In this document: positions 44,539-53,527 of the stretch, in pieces
How the letters are laid out: each line of letters opens with the position of its first letter
Numbering within the stretch: position 1 is the first letter of the stretch
Assembly (NCBI GenBank): GCA_964608315.1
Contig: CAZSNF010000003.1
Span: 124,001-188,000, forward strand
Direction: 5' to 3'
From: VXPQ01 sp964608315
Lineage (GTDB): Bacteria; Bacteroidota; Rhodothermia; Rhodothermales; VXPQ01
Length of the DNA: 64,000 nucleotides
Notes under the pieces: model-generated
The model's database searches: none
What the model was told of the DNA's origin: nothing
What the model saw: only the letters and a program-made list of their open reading frames with translations
Position numbers and translations under genes: made by a program

Positions 44539-47500
44539 TCAGAAGCTTACCCGCAGGCCAAATGTGACCCGGCGCGGATTCAGGAAGGTGTTGAACCGGT
44601 GATTCGGCATATCGATGTACGCCTTGTCTTCCAGCGCTTGATCCAGTTCGCCCTGGGGAACGTTTTCCCAGGCGCTGCCTGTCCAGCGGTGATACGTACC
44701 CGTATCTCCCGCATACACCCAGCCGGCCTCGAAACCTGCGTCGGGCGCCTCCGGCAACGTGGCCTTGGCCTCTATCGGCTGGAACGCAACGTCCCAATCG
44801 CGGAATACGCCCGGCCTGTCGTCGCCCGGAACCCATTCGTAGGGCTTGGAACTGCCTTCCGGCAGCTGGTCGAAAATATCCTCGGGCAAATGCAGCGAAC
44901 GCATGTAATCCCCCGGGTCGTCTCCCTGGCGTTCGAGGAAAGCGCCGCCCCAGTTCAAATGCCGCAGGTTGAAGACATTGTCGATGTCCGCAAACACCTG
45001 CAACCGCGTAGGCCCGGCGCTGAAGTGCTTCGTAAAGCGCAGATCGAAGTTCCAGTAATCACGATACCGGACATTGTTGCGCACTTCCGGAATGCTGGCG
45101 GAAAAATCGCCCGCCCAAGTCAACGCCTGGCCCTTGCGCCATTCGCCGAGGAGGCTGATGCGGAAATTCCCCAAGGGGTTTCCGCCGGCGATTTCGGGAC
45201 CGAAGCCCTGTGGCGTAAGCAACAGCAAGTTCGCATTCGCGAACGGCTCGGCTACCGGCGCCGACTGCCTGTAATCCGTGGAAGTACGCAGCCAGTTCAC
45301 CATCTGGAACGAGTTCTCGTAGAACTGCGAATACCCGAAGTTGCCCGACTTGCGCTGCTGGTACGTGAAGTTCGCAAAACCCTGCACCCATTTGCCCCGG
45401 TTCTTGGAGATGCTGAACTCCGCGCCCCGCGTATCCGAGTAATGCCACGGCATCTTCGTGCTGTAATTCACGACGCCGCCCAGGCTCTGGAAATTGACGG
45501 TCCGGGTTTCTTCCTTGTTGTCCCGGTAGTACCCGGAAATACGCAGGAGGAATTGATCCAGCACGTTCTGGTCGAAGCCCAGTTCGTACGCCACCGTCTT
45601 GGGCAACGGATGCTCCGGATTCGCCAGCTGATCGATGCCGCCCGCCTTGGACTGCTGAACGCCCAGTACGTCGTAGGCGTCCATCATCTGGCGGAAGTGC
45701 CCGTAGTTAAAGTACAACTTGCTGTTCGTCGTGATCGGGAAGGAAATGCCCACGCGCGGGCTGACGGCCAACCGGGAGGAGACGGATTCCTTATCGAGAT
45801 CATCGTCCAGCCTGTCCCGGTCGAAGCGCAAAATGCCGTCGTAGTATCCGTAATTCCACCATTCCGTGTTCGGGTCGAAATAATCGAGGCGAACGCCGAG
45901 ATTGGCGATCATGCCCTGAAATTCGAGCTTGCCCTGCGCGTAGGCCGCGCCCTGCACCGGCGAACCGTCCCATGGCCAACGAGCGCCCGACTGCGGACCC
46001 GCGAGGGCAATGTTGATGCTGGCGTAATTCATGTCGTAATCGCTGAAGATCAGCTCGGCGCCGGTCTTGAACAACAGGAAGCGGTTGAGCTGGCTCGTCA
46101 GGTCAAAGCGACCGGTGTACACCGTCACGGACGAGGTGTCGCGGGTCTTGACCCAGTGGCCGCCCGTCGATTCGTCAGTCAGGATGTTCCCGCCGATCCC
46201 GGCGAATCCCATGGGCTCCTGTCCGGAGCAGTACGGAGTCGTTTCGCCGTCGCCGGTGACGTCGGATCCGCCGCCGAAGCACACGATGCCGTCTTCCTGC
46301 CCGACCAGGCCATTAAAGCCGTCGTTGATGCGGCCGAAGTTATCCGTCCAGGGAACGCGCACGAGCTCGTACGGCTCGCAGGATTCGCCATTGGGGCCCG
46401 TGCCGCTGGAGGAGCATACGTACGATCCGTCCCGCAACACCGGAAGCCTGGTCTGGTAATCCGACGCCATTCGCTGAAGGCCTACCTCGTAGAACGTATT
46501 CTGATTCAGCGTATGCGTAAGCTGCAAGCCCAGCATGTCGTGATTGATGTCGCCGATGGGCCACTGCCCGTCCGTAAACAATTCGTCCCCGCGAATGTCG
46601 ATCTCCCAGATCTGCTTGCCTACGTCGCGGTCTTCGTTCTGCCACCACGGATAGGCCGGAATATCGCCGGACCACAGCTGGGTGCCACTGGCGTTTTCCT
46701 GCCATACCTGGCCGCGCTGCCGGGTGCCGAGCGCATGCGCCGTCACTTTCATGCCGGGAGCCACGTTGGAAATCAACTTGACCTGATAGGTATTGTCCGT
46801 GTACGCTTCGCGGTCCTGCGGGTACAGATAGGATGTCTGGGTGCCGCGGTACGACGCAAGAAAACGCAAATCGCCAAGATACTGGCTGACGCCCGGTATC
46901 GGGCCGCCGACCGTAATGTCGGCGTCGTAATCCGGCATCGTAATCTCGTTGCTCTTACGCCACATGTAATGCCAGTAGTCGATCATGTCCGATTCGGTCA
47001 CGTCGAACCCTTCGTCATGCAGCCGGGTCAGAATGCCTTCCCAGCCGGGAAACGGCTTGTACTGCCGGGCCTGGTACGAATCCCACACGTCGCCCGAACC
47101 ATTCAGTCGAACCGCAGGATCCAGCACCGGGCGCGCAAACCAGGTGTCGCATTCGATGGGAATGGACGAGCCTGAATAATCGCAGCTGGACGGCAATTGA
47201 TGATAAGCGTCGAACGTCTTGTCCTGGGCCGGCGCATAGCGAATAAGCGCATCCACCGTGTAGTTCGTGCGGGAAGGCTCTTTCGTGGCTACGTTCACGA
47301 TGCCGGAACGCACGTTTCCGTACTCCGCGCTGAACCCGCCCGTCTGCACCTGCACCTCCTCGAGCGACGTATAACTGACGCTGGTCAGGGGGTCGTTGTG
47401 GCGACCGGTGCGCATCTGCAAGCCGTCTACGATAAAGGCCACCTCGTTGAGGCCGCCGCCGCGTACGCGCATGCCCGGCTCGATGCCCGCCTGCAGGTCC

Positions 47501-47943
47501 AGCACTTCCGAAACGCCCGCCACCGGCAGGTCCTGAAAGTCCTGGGCGCTCAGGTTCGCCACGTTCGCCGAAACGTCGGCCTGTACGATAGGCTGCTCGG
47601 CGACCACGACCACCTCTTCGAGCCCCACGGTTTCTTCGCTAAGGTCGAAGTCCACCGTGGTCGTAAGGTCCGTGCTTACGTGAATTCCCTGCTGCACCGC
47701 CGTCGTATAGCCGATGAACGACGCCTGAAGATTGTACGTGCCGGGACGCACGTTCAGAATGTGGTAGAAACCTTCGGCGTCGGTGACGGCGCCTTGCGTG
47801 GTGCCCTCGATCACCACGTTCACGCCGGGAAGCGAGTCCCCGGTGTTCCCGTCAGTGACCTGACCAGCGATCTTGCCCTGCTGCGCCCAGGCTGTGGCCG
47901 GGATAAGCAATGCAAGCGTAAACAGTAGCTTTGCCAGTCTCAT
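44539..47943 (-). CDS. TonB-dependent receptor, large SusC-like type (module B)
   Basis: A 1134-residue receptor. The ATG at 47943 opens MRLAKLLFTLALLIPATAWA; GAGGG lies about 9 bases before it. Carboxypeptidase-regulatory-like domain GKIAGQVTDGNTGDSLPGVN. Plug: GLEEVVVVAEQPIVQADVSA, MRVRGGGLNEVAFIVDGLQM, VQTGGFSAEYGNVRSGIVNV. The barrel has several Cys in predicted outer loops (for example SSCDYSGSSIPIECDTW) and ends FLNPRRVTFGLRVSF. First gene of module B and paralogue of the 27773 receptor. The Cys-rich loops are unusual and not shared with module A. Confidence 0.92.
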   Translation of the reverse strand: MRLAKLLFTLALLIPATAWAQQGKIAGQVTDGNTGDSLPGVNVVIEGTTQGAVTDAEGFYHILNVRPGTYNLQASFIGYTTAVQQGIHVSTDLTTTVDFDLSEETVGLEEVVVVAEQPIVQADVSANVANLSAQDFQDLPVAGVSEVLDLQAGIEPGMRVRGGGLNEVAFIVDGLQMRTGRHNDPLTSVSYTSLEEVQVQTGGFSAEYGNVRSGIVNVATKEPSRTNYTVDALIRYAPAQDKTFDAYHQLPSSCDYSGSSIPIECDTWFARPVLDPAVRLNGSGDVWDSYQARQYKPFPGWEGILTRLHDEGFDVTESDMIDYWHYMWRKSNEITMPDYDADITVGGPIPGVSQYLGDLRFLASYRGTQTSYLYPQDREAYTDNTYQVKLISNVAPGMKVTAHALGTRQRGQVWQENASGTQLWSGDIPAYPWWQNEDRDVGKQIWEIDIRGDELFTDGQWPIGDINHDMLGLQLTHTLNQNTFYEVGLQRMASDYQTRLPVLRDGSYVCSSSGTGPNGESCEPYELVRVPWTDNFGRINDGFNGLVGQEDGIVCFGGGSDVTGDGETTPYCSGQEPMGFAGIGGNILTDESTGGHWVKTRDTSSVTVYTGRFDLTSQLNRFLLFKTGAELIFSDYDMNYASINIALAGPQSGARWPWDGSPVQGAAYAQGKLEFQGMIANLGVRLDYFDPNTEWWNYGYYDGILRFDRDRLDDDLDKESVSSRLAVSPRVGISFPITTNSKLYFNYGHFRQMMDAYDVLGVQQSKAGGIDQLANPEHPLPKTVAYELGFDQNVLDQFLLRISGYYRDNKEETRTVNFQSLGGVVNYSTKMPWHYSDTRGAEFSISKNRGKWVQGFANFTYQQRKSGNFGYSQFYENSFQMVNWLRTSTDYRQSAPVAEPFANANLLLLTPQGFGPEIAGGNPLGNFRISLLGEWRKGQALTWAGDFSASIPEVRNNVRYRDYWNFDLRFTKHFSAGPTRLQVFADIDNVFNLRHLNWGGAFLERQGDDPGDYMRSLHLPEDIFDQLPEGSSKPYEWVPGDDRPGVFRDWDVAFQPIEAKATLPEAPDAGFEAGWVYAGDTGTYHRWTGSAWENVPQGELDQALEDKAYIDMPNHRFNTFLNPRRVTFGLRVSF

Positions 47944-48188
47944 GTGCATGACCCTCTGGTATTTATGTTGGTTGGCGAATAACGCTTCAAAAAGAGCGCG
48001 ACGACCCGGCGCGCCATAGAGCGCCGCGGGTGGGTGCGCGCAAAATCGAAGAGAGTTTACGTCATATAAAACAACAATGCAAGAAAAGAATAAATTTTTT
48101 TCTTGCCGTCTTCACGCGCCGCTCGATCCGACCGAATCGGGAACCCCTGAGGATACGCCAGAAATACTCTGATTAAAGATACCCTGAA
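47944..48188. other. module B leader, hairpin and end-motif relic
   Basis: No gene. It contains the 120-base leader of module B, an inverted repeat GCAAGAAAA/TTTTCTTGC at 48079-48106 with T-rich centre (possible terminator for the adjacent dehydrogenase transcript), and at 48164-48192 two tandem copies of the dispersed end motif (ATACTCTGATTAAA, then GATACCCTGAATCAG) overlapping the dehydrogenase stop codon. Confidence 0.5.
48063..48085 (-). promoter_or_regulatory. candidate promoter of module B
   Basis: Minus-strand CTTGCATTGTTGTTTTATAT, matching the block before module A at an equal distance (about 120 bases) from the receptor ATG. Confidence 0.4.
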
Positions 48189-49223
48189 TCAGTCCGCGGG
48201 AACGAACAGGGTCTTCACGCCGCGCCGCCGTTCGAAGCCTTCGAAGGCCTCTTTCCATTTCGTAACCTCGAAGACGTCGGTGACGAGCGGCTTCGTGCGC
48301 ACCTGCCCGCCTTGCAGCAGTTGCAACGCGCGCAGCCAGGCGGGGGGCACGCTTGCGTTGCTTCCGGTAACGACCAGTTCCTTGTAGCATACCTGGTCCA
48401 GGTCCCAGGCGACGGGTTTGCCGAAAAGGCCGATCTGCACATACCGCCCCGCTCGCCGAACCAGGTCCAGCAGCCCGGCGGCGGCTTCTCCCGCGCCCGA
48501 GCATTCGTATACTACGTCGGCCCCCATGCCTTCGGGGGTCAGGGCGGCCACCAGGTCCCGGGGGCTTTCGCGCCGCACGTTAACGATATGGTCCGCCCCC
48601 AGCGAACGGGCCAGTTCCAGACGGCGTTCGTCGCCGTCCGCGCCAAGCGCCACCACCGCGGCGCCCGCCGCCTTCGCAACCTGCAACGCAAGCAGCCCGA
48701 TGGCGCCGGGACCCGCCACGACCGCCACGTCGCCGGGAAACACCGTGGGGACGCTCGACACGGCGTGCACCACGCAGGCCAGCGGCTCCGTCAGGGCGCC
48801 TGCCTGGAAATCCACATTCTCCGGCAATACATGGATGTTGGCCGCCGGGACAATCACGTGCCGGGCGAACCCTCCGTTGACCGCCGACCCGATCGAACGG
48901 CGACGCAAGCACAGGTTCGCTCGTCCGGCGCGGCAATAGCGACACCCCCCGCAGGTAGAAAAATAGGTTTCCGTCGTTACGCGCAGGCCCGGCGCAAGGC
49001 GCTCCACGTCGTCTCCGGCGTCCGCAATCTCCCCCGCCACTTCGTGCCCGAGCACGACGGGAGGCCGCGAAGGAAATTCGTCCTTATATATATGGAGGTC
49101 CGTGCCGCATATCCCGGCGGCCCGCACCCGAATCTTGACCTGCCCGGGTCCCGGATGCGGTTCGGGAATGTCCCGGAGCTCGATATGCCCCGCGCCGGGA
49201 GCGACTTTCATGACGGCTTTCAT
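48189..49223 (-). CDS. zinc-dependent alcohol/polyol dehydrogenase
   Basis: A 344-residue medium-chain dehydrogenase. The ATG at 49223 matches the family start (MKAVMKVAPGAGHIELRDIP). Catalytic zinc ligands are in AAGICGTDLHIYKDE (Cys about 39) and LGHEVAGEIADAG (His-Glu). Structural zinc cysteines: STCGGCRYCRAGRANLC. Cofactor loop: VVAGPGAIGLLALQVAKAAG; the following ALGADGDERRLELARSLGAD suggests NAD. It resembles threonine dehydrogenase and sorbitol/galactitol dehydrogenases. It is transcribed away from the catabolic genes at 50 kb; its likely substrate is a sugar alcohol or uronate-derived alcohol in that pathway. Confidence 0.88.
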   Translation of the reverse strand: MKAVMKVAPGAGHIELRDIPEPHPGPGQVKIRVRAAGICGTDLHIYKDEFPSRPPVVLGHEVAGEIADAGDDVERLAPGLRVTTETYFSTCGGCRYCRAGRANLCLRRRSIGSAVNGGFARHVIVPAANIHVLPENVDFQAGALTEPLACVVHAVSSVPTVFPGDVAVVAGPGAIGLLALQVAKAAGAAVVALGADGDERRLELARSLGADHIVNVRRESPRDLVAALTPEGMGADVVYECSGAGEAAAGLLDLVRRAGRYVQIGLFGKPVAWDLDQVCYKELVVTGSNASVPPAWLRALQLLQGGQVRTKPLVTDVFEVTKWKEAFEGFERRRGVKTLFVPAD

Positions 49224-49347
49224 ACGACAGTTCGGTTCGGTAAATATCCTCTTGCGGCGAACAGGCGGTCCGGCGGCGACTATTTCCATTGCGGACGGCT
49301 CGTTTGCGCCGGCCCCCCGGGTCCCCGGGCGCGCGCCGTTTTCCAAA
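49224..49347. other. short intergenic stretch upstream of the dehydrogenase
   Basis: No gene seen; it probably contains the minus-strand dehydrogenase promoter. Repeat B4 begins at its end. Confidence 0.3.
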
Positions 49348-49523
49348 GGATACGCTGATCAAATCCGAAAATCCCGGAGGCTGCGGAGTGGTGGAACGGG
49401 TCTGTGGCGCGCCTTTGAGCGAAACATCGGGCCCAAAAATATCCCGCCAGCTCATGGCCTGCGCACCCTAATATGTATTCGCGAAAAGGCGCGCCACAGA
49501 CCCTCCCGATCACCTTGCCTTAA
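49348..49523 (+). repeat. structured repeat family B, copy B4
   Basis: Starts GGATACGCTGATCAAA. Core hairpin perfect over 19 bp: left arm 49398-49416 (GGGTCTGTGGCGCGCCTTT), right arm 49485-49503. Base 11 of the arm is C (paired with G), where B1 has T-A and B5 has G-C. The B core GAGCGAAACATCGGGCCC is present. It abuts repeat A3 so that the two share an end. Confidence 0.88.
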
Positions 49524-49777
49524 GGATACTCTGATTAAATGTGCAAAGTTCAGAGGCTGCGAGAGGGGCTCTGGCAAGGAATGACGAAGCAATGTGGCAG
49601 GCCCCACATAATGAGGAATGACACAGCCAGAGCGCCTCTCGCAGCCTCCCGAAGGGCGCTTCACGTCCGCCATGTCCCGAATCCGCAGCGTTTACCGCTG
49701 ATTTCAACGACACCGGCACAATGTCCTGTACGCACCAACGTGAAGCGCTGATCGAAGCAAATTTAATCAGAGTGTCC
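49524..49777 (-). repeat. structured repeat family A, copy A3
   Basis: A 254-bp element in the opposite orientation to A1 and A2. Ends GGATACTCTGATTAAA and TTTAATCAGAGTGTCC pair with one G-T. Inner stems GAGGCTGCGAGAGG/CCTCTCGCAGCCTC and GCGCTTCACGT/ACGTGAAGCGC are perfect, with the ATGTGG/CCACAT tip. Confidence 0.88.
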
Positions 49778-49783
49778 TTAAAA

Positions 49784-49877
49784 TGCGCAAAGTTCAGAGG
49801 CTGCGAAGGGCGCATCGCGTCCGCAAAGACAGGAACACAAAGGCCCTTCGCAGAATTTACGGATACGCTGATCAAAA
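49784..49877. repeat. partial family A relic (A5) and end motif
   Basis: Begins with AAAGTTCAGAGGCTGCGAAG, and forms an 11-bp stem CTGCGAAGGGC (49801-49811) with GCCCTTCGCAG (49843-49853). Here the A-specific stem has an A-T pair where other copies have G-C. It ends with GGATACGCTGATCAAAA at 49861. The next 140 bases up to the dehydrogenase start show no gene. Confidence 0.65.
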
Positions 49878-50020
49878 CCGCTTTGCCCGGCGCGTCGCAT
49901 TCACTCCCGGGAACGTCATGCCGCATCGTTGAAATCAGCAGAAAACACTGCGGATTCGAGTTGTCGAGACGCGCCGCGCCTTGCATTTTTATTAAAAATT
50001 CACAGTACCGGCCTGGTCCC

Positions 50021-51496
50021 ATGCCTCCTGCCCCGCTCCACCATTATATAAAAGGCGACTGGCGACTCCGCAAGGAAAGCCCCCTGCTGGACGTACTGAA
50101 TCCCGCCACGGCCACGCCGCTCGCGCGCGTCCCCCTCTCGTCGAAAGAGGAAATCGACCAGGCCGTACAGGCGGCGCACAAGGCGTTCCCTGCATGGCGG
50201 GCGACGCCGATCACGGAACGCATACAACGCCTCTTCCGGCTCAAGCAACTGCTGGAGGAACACGCCGAGGACCTGGCCCGAACGATCACGAACGAATGCG
50301 GCAAGACCTTCCGGGAAAGCCTGGGCGAACTCCGGCGGGGCATAGAAAACGTGGAGGTGGCCATCGGGACGCCCATCCTCATGCAGGGCGTGAACAACGA
50401 GGACATTGCGCGCGGCATCGACGAGCATATGATCCGGCAACCGCTGGGCGTTACGGCAGCCATCACCCCTTTTAATTTTCCGGGCATGATTCCCCTCTGG
50501 TTCCTGCCCTACGCCGTCGCCACGGGCAATTGCTTCGTCCTGAAGCCGAGCGAGCGCGTCCCCATGACCAGCGCCCGCCTTTTCGACCTGATCGACGAAT
50601 GCGATTTTCCGCCGGGCGTACTGCAACTCGTGCACGGAGGCAAGGACGCCGTAGACGCGCTCCTCGACCACCCGCTGGTCCGGGCCGTGAGTTTCGTCGG
50701 TTCCACGCCGGTCGCGCGCTATATCTACAGCCGCGCGGCTGCTTCGGGAAAACGCGCCCAATGCCAGGGCGGCGCGAAAAATCCGGTGGTGATCATGCCG
50801 GACGCCGACATGGACATGACCACGCAAATCATGGCGGACTCCGCCTTCGGGTGCGCCGGACAGCGATGCCTCGCCGCTTCGGTAGCCGTAACGGTAGGCA
50901 AAGCAGGCAAGGAATTCGCCGAACGCATCGCCGAGGCCGCCGCCGCGCGCCGGGTGGGCTACGGACTGGACGAGGACGCACAAATGGGACCCGTGATTTC
51001 CGACCAAAGCAGACAGCGCATCGAAGGGCTTATCGAAACAGGCGCCAGAGAAGGCGCCCGGGTCGTGGTGGACGGACGCGGCAAGCAGGTCGGAGGCTAC
51101 GAAGACGGGTATTTCCTTTTTCCCTCCGTGCTTTCGGACATTCCCCCCGGCGGCACGCTATCGCGAATCGAGGTTTTCGGTCCGGTGCTGAGCCTCTCCC
51201 ATGTCGAGACGCTCAACGAAGCGATTCAGTTCGTAAATGATCGCGCCTACGGAAACATGGCCTGCATCTTCACGAGCAGCGGGGCCTCTGCGCGGCAATT
51301 CCGCCAGGAAGCAGACGCCGGCAACATCGGCGTGAATATCGGCGTGGCCGCGCCGATGGCCTTTTTCCCGTTCAGCGGATGGAACGAAAGCTTCTTCGGA
51401 GACTTGCATGCGCAGTCCCGGCACGGCGTGGAGTTCTACACGCAAACGAAAGTGGTCGTGGAGCGCTGGCCAAGCGAATGGACCCGCGCCTTTTGA
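50021..51496 (+). CDS. mmsA: methylmalonate-semialdehyde dehydrogenase (CoA-acylating)
   Basis: A 491-residue aldehyde dehydrogenase that would convert methylmalonate semialdehyde or malonate semialdehyde to propionyl-CoA or acetyl-CoA with NAD and CoA (also called IolA). The ATG at 50021 fits the family N-terminus (HHYIKGDWRLRKESPLLDVL). Key segments: TPFNFPGMIPLWFLPYAVAT, GSTPVARYIYSRAAASGKRA, QGGAKNPVVIMPDADMD, FGCAGQRCLAAS with the catalytic Cys near 283. The C-terminus FPFSGWNESFFGDLHAQSRH, then GVEFYTQTKVV, is diagnostic for this CoA-acylating subfamily. It is 61 bp upstream of the IolC-like kinase, supporting a shared inositol-like or deoxysugar pathway. Confidence 0.9.
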   Translation: MPPAPLHHYIKGDWRLRKESPLLDVLNPATATPLARVPLSSKEEIDQAVQAAHKAFPAWRATPITERIQRLFRLKQLLEEHAEDLARTITNECGKTFRESLGELRRGIENVEVAIGTPILMQGVNNEDIARGIDEHMIRQPLGVTAAITPFNFPGMIPLWFLPYAVATGNCFVLKPSERVPMTSARLFDLIDECDFPPGVLQLVHGGKDAVDALLDHPLVRAVSFVGSTPVARYIYSRAAASGKRAQCQGGAKNPVVIMPDADMDMTTQIMADSAFGCAGQRCLAASVAVTVGKAGKEFAERIAEAAAARRVGYGLDEDAQMGPVISDQSRQRIEGLIETGAREGARVVVDGRGKQVGGYEDGYFLFPSVLSDIPPGGTLSRIEVFGPVLSLSHVETLNEAIQFVNDRAYGNMACIFTSSGASARQFRQEADAGNIGVNIGVAAPMAFFPFSGWNESFFGDLHAQSRHGVEFYTQTKVVVERWPSEWTRAF

Positions 51497-51557
51497 CTTT
51501 CCTTTACCGCGGCGGGCTTTCCCGACTGATTTTTTCTGGCTGATTTTTCCGGCGGAC

Positions 51558-52517
51558 ATGTCCGAACGAACTTTTGACGTCATCAGTCTGGGACGGCTGG
51601 CGATCGACCTGTACGCCGACGAGATCGGCGTGGAACTGTCCCGCGTACGGCATTTCAGCGTCTACGCCGGAGGATGTCCCGCCAATTTCGCCACCGGCGC
51701 GGCGCGGCTCGGCCTGCGCGTAGCCATGGCGTCCCGCATCGGCGCGGACGGCCTGAGCGATGGCCTGATCGACTTTCTGACGAACGAGGGCGTCGATACC
51801 CGGTATGTCGCGCGCGATCCGGAGCGCCTGACCGGGCTGGCCTTCCTGGGCATCTTGCCCCCGGACACGTTCCCGCTCGTCTACTACCGCCCCGATCCGG
51901 CCGATATGCACATGACGGCAGAGGATATGGAGACGGTCGCTTTCGAAGACGCCAAAGCGCTTTTCGTCGCCGGGACCCGGTTCAGCGGCGAACCTGCCCG
52001 CAGCGCTGCGCTCGCAGCGATGGAGCGCGCCCGCGCGGCGGGAACCCGGGTCGTGCTGGACATCGACCGGCGCCCCACGCTCTGGGCGGACCTCGACGCC
52101 TTCGGAAAGCATCTGCGCGAAGCGCTTCCCCTGACGGATATCGCCATGGGAACGGAGGACGAAATCATGGCCGCCGCCGACCGGGCCAGCGTGGACGAAG
52201 CCATCCCCGTACTGCTCGACCTCGCGCGGCAAGCCGTCGCCGTAAAACGCGGAGCAAGCGGGTCGGAAGTGCATACCAGAGAGGGCGACGTCTGCCGGGC
52301 GCCCCCGTTTTCCGTGAAAACGCTCAATGTGCTGGGCGCCGGGGACGCCTGGGCCGCCGGATTCGTCTACGCCTGGTTGCAGGGGTGGCCATGGGAAAAA
52401 TGCGCCCGGTTCGGCAACGCCACCGGAGCCATCGTCGTAACGCGCCACGCCTGCGCAAACGACATGCCCACGCGGGAAGAAGCAACTTCCTTTATCGAGG
52501 AGCAAGGGGGATTGTGA
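51558..52517 (+). CDS. iolC: PfkB-family 5-dehydro-2-deoxygluconokinase-like kinase
   Basis: A 319-residue ribokinase-type kinase. The ATG at 51558 gives the family start (DVISLGRLAIDLYADEIGVE). The N-terminal sugar-binding motif is YAGGCPANFATGAARLGLRV. The PfkB signature near the C-terminus is NVLGAGDAWAAGF with the catalytic base Asp263. The VVTRHACANDMPTREE tail is typical of IolC. The expected reaction is ATP-dependent phosphorylation of 5-dehydro-2-deoxy-D-gluconate. The next gene begins inside its stop (TGATG), and it follows the mmsA gene, so all three are probably one operon. Other PfkB substrates such as KDG cannot be ruled out. Confidence 0.85.
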   Translation: MSERTFDVISLGRLAIDLYADEIGVELSRVRHFSVYAGGCPANFATGAARLGLRVAMASRIGADGLSDGLIDFLTNEGVDTRYVARDPERLTGLAFLGILPPDTFPLVYYRPDPADMHMTAEDMETVAFEDAKALFVAGTRFSGEPARSAALAAMERARAAGTRVVLDIDRRPTLWADLDAFGKHLREALPLTDIAMGTEDEIMAAADRASVDEAIPVLLDLARQAVAVKRGASGSEVHTREGDVCRAPPFSVKTLNVLGAGDAWAAGFVYAWLQGWPWEKCARFGNATGAIVVTRHACANDMPTREEATSFIEEQGGL

Positions 52518-53509
52518 TGGGGACCGCACCCATTCGGGAAGAACAGGCAGACCGGGCAAGCCGCAAGAACGGAAATCCTGAGGCCCGGCCCGCGGAGCGC
52601 CGGGCGATCGAACGGCATTTGGGCCGGTGCGCGGGGACGGCGGGCGCGTTCGCGGTACTCGCCATCGATCACCGGGCCAATCTCGCAGAGGATATGGCGA
52701 AGGCGCGGGGCCGTCCGACAAGCAGGCAAGACTTGCTGGCCTTCAAGCGGGCGGCGATCCGGGGACTTGCCGGTTCGTACAGCGCCGTGCTGACCGATCC
52801 GGAATACGGATTTCCCGCACTCTCGGACATGGCGGATTGGCCCGGAGGCCAACCCGGCCTCCTTGCCCCGCTGGAAGTCACCGACTACGAAGCCCACCCA
52901 AGCCGGCGGGAAACGAAGTTCATCGAAAACTGGGGGGTAGAGGAAATCGTCCGTTGCGGCGGCAACGGCGCGAAATTGCTGTTGTTTTTTCACCCGGAGG
53001 CCCGGCGCGCCGCCGCGCAAACGGAACTGGTCGACCGGATCGGGGCGCAATGCCGCGCCTGCGAGCTGCCCTTTTTTCTGGAACCGGTGGCCTGCTCGCT
53101 CGACCCCGACCAGGCGCTTTCCAATGAAGAACGCGCACAGGTCACGGTGGAAACCGCCCGGCATTTTTCGCAACGCAGCGTGGATGTGCTCAAACTGCCG
53201 TTCCCTTTGAATCCCGACGCCTCTGCCGACGCCTGGGGACCGGCGCTCCGGGACCTCGACGCGGCCTGCGCGGTCCCGTGGACGCTGTTGAGCGGAGGCG
53301 TATCGTTCGAATTGTTCGCAGAGCAGGCGGAAGCGGCCTGCCGGGCCGGCGCCAGCGGGGTCATCGCCGGGCGGGCCGTCTGGGGCGAGGGGGCGGCGCT
53401 GGAAGGCAAGGATCTGAGCGCTTTCATGAAAACCACCGCCCGCCAGCGCATGGAAACGCTCGCCGCGCTGTGCAAGCGGTGCGGGACTCCCTGGCGCGCA
53501 CGGTCGTAG
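52517..53509 (+). CDS. LacD/IolJ-like class I sugar-phosphate aldolase
   Basis: A 330-residue TIM-barrel aldolase of the DeoC/LacD type. Its ATG overlaps the kinase stop by one base, so translation is coupled. Family features: FAVLAIDHRANLAEDM, KLLLFFHPEARRAA, ELPFFLEPVAC, VDVLKLPFPLNP with the probable Schiff-base Lys226, and WTLLSGGVSFELFAEQ near the C-terminus. In the kinase/aldolase pair of inositol catabolism this enzyme would split 6-phospho-5-dehydro-2-deoxygluconate into DHAP and malonate semialdehyde, the substrate of the mmsA product upstream. A tagatose-bisphosphate or sulfofructose-phosphate substrate is an alternative. Confidence 0.82.
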   Translation: MGTAPIREEQADRASRKNGNPEARPAERRAIERHLGRCAGTAGAFAVLAIDHRANLAEDMAKARGRPTSRQDLLAFKRAAIRGLAGSYSAVLTDPEYGFPALSDMADWPGGQPGLLAPLEVTDYEAHPSRRETKFIENWGVEEIVRCGGNGAKLLLFFHPEARRAAAQTELVDRIGAQCRACELPFFLEPVACSLDPDQALSNEERAQVTVETARHFSQRSVDVLKLPFPLNPDASADAWGPALRDLDAACAVPWTLLSGGVSFELFAEQAEAACRAGASGVIAGRAVWGEGAALEGKDLSAFMKTTARQRMETLAALCKRCGTPWRARS

Positions 53510-53527
53510 CGTTCCGAACTGTCCTGA

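Noticed and set aside
49539..49751. Open frame inside repeat A3 (also seen in A2)
   Set aside because: It arises because both copies share sequence; it lacks a start context, has no recognisable domain, and the stems show paired changes that ignore codons, so I treat the repeat as non-coding.
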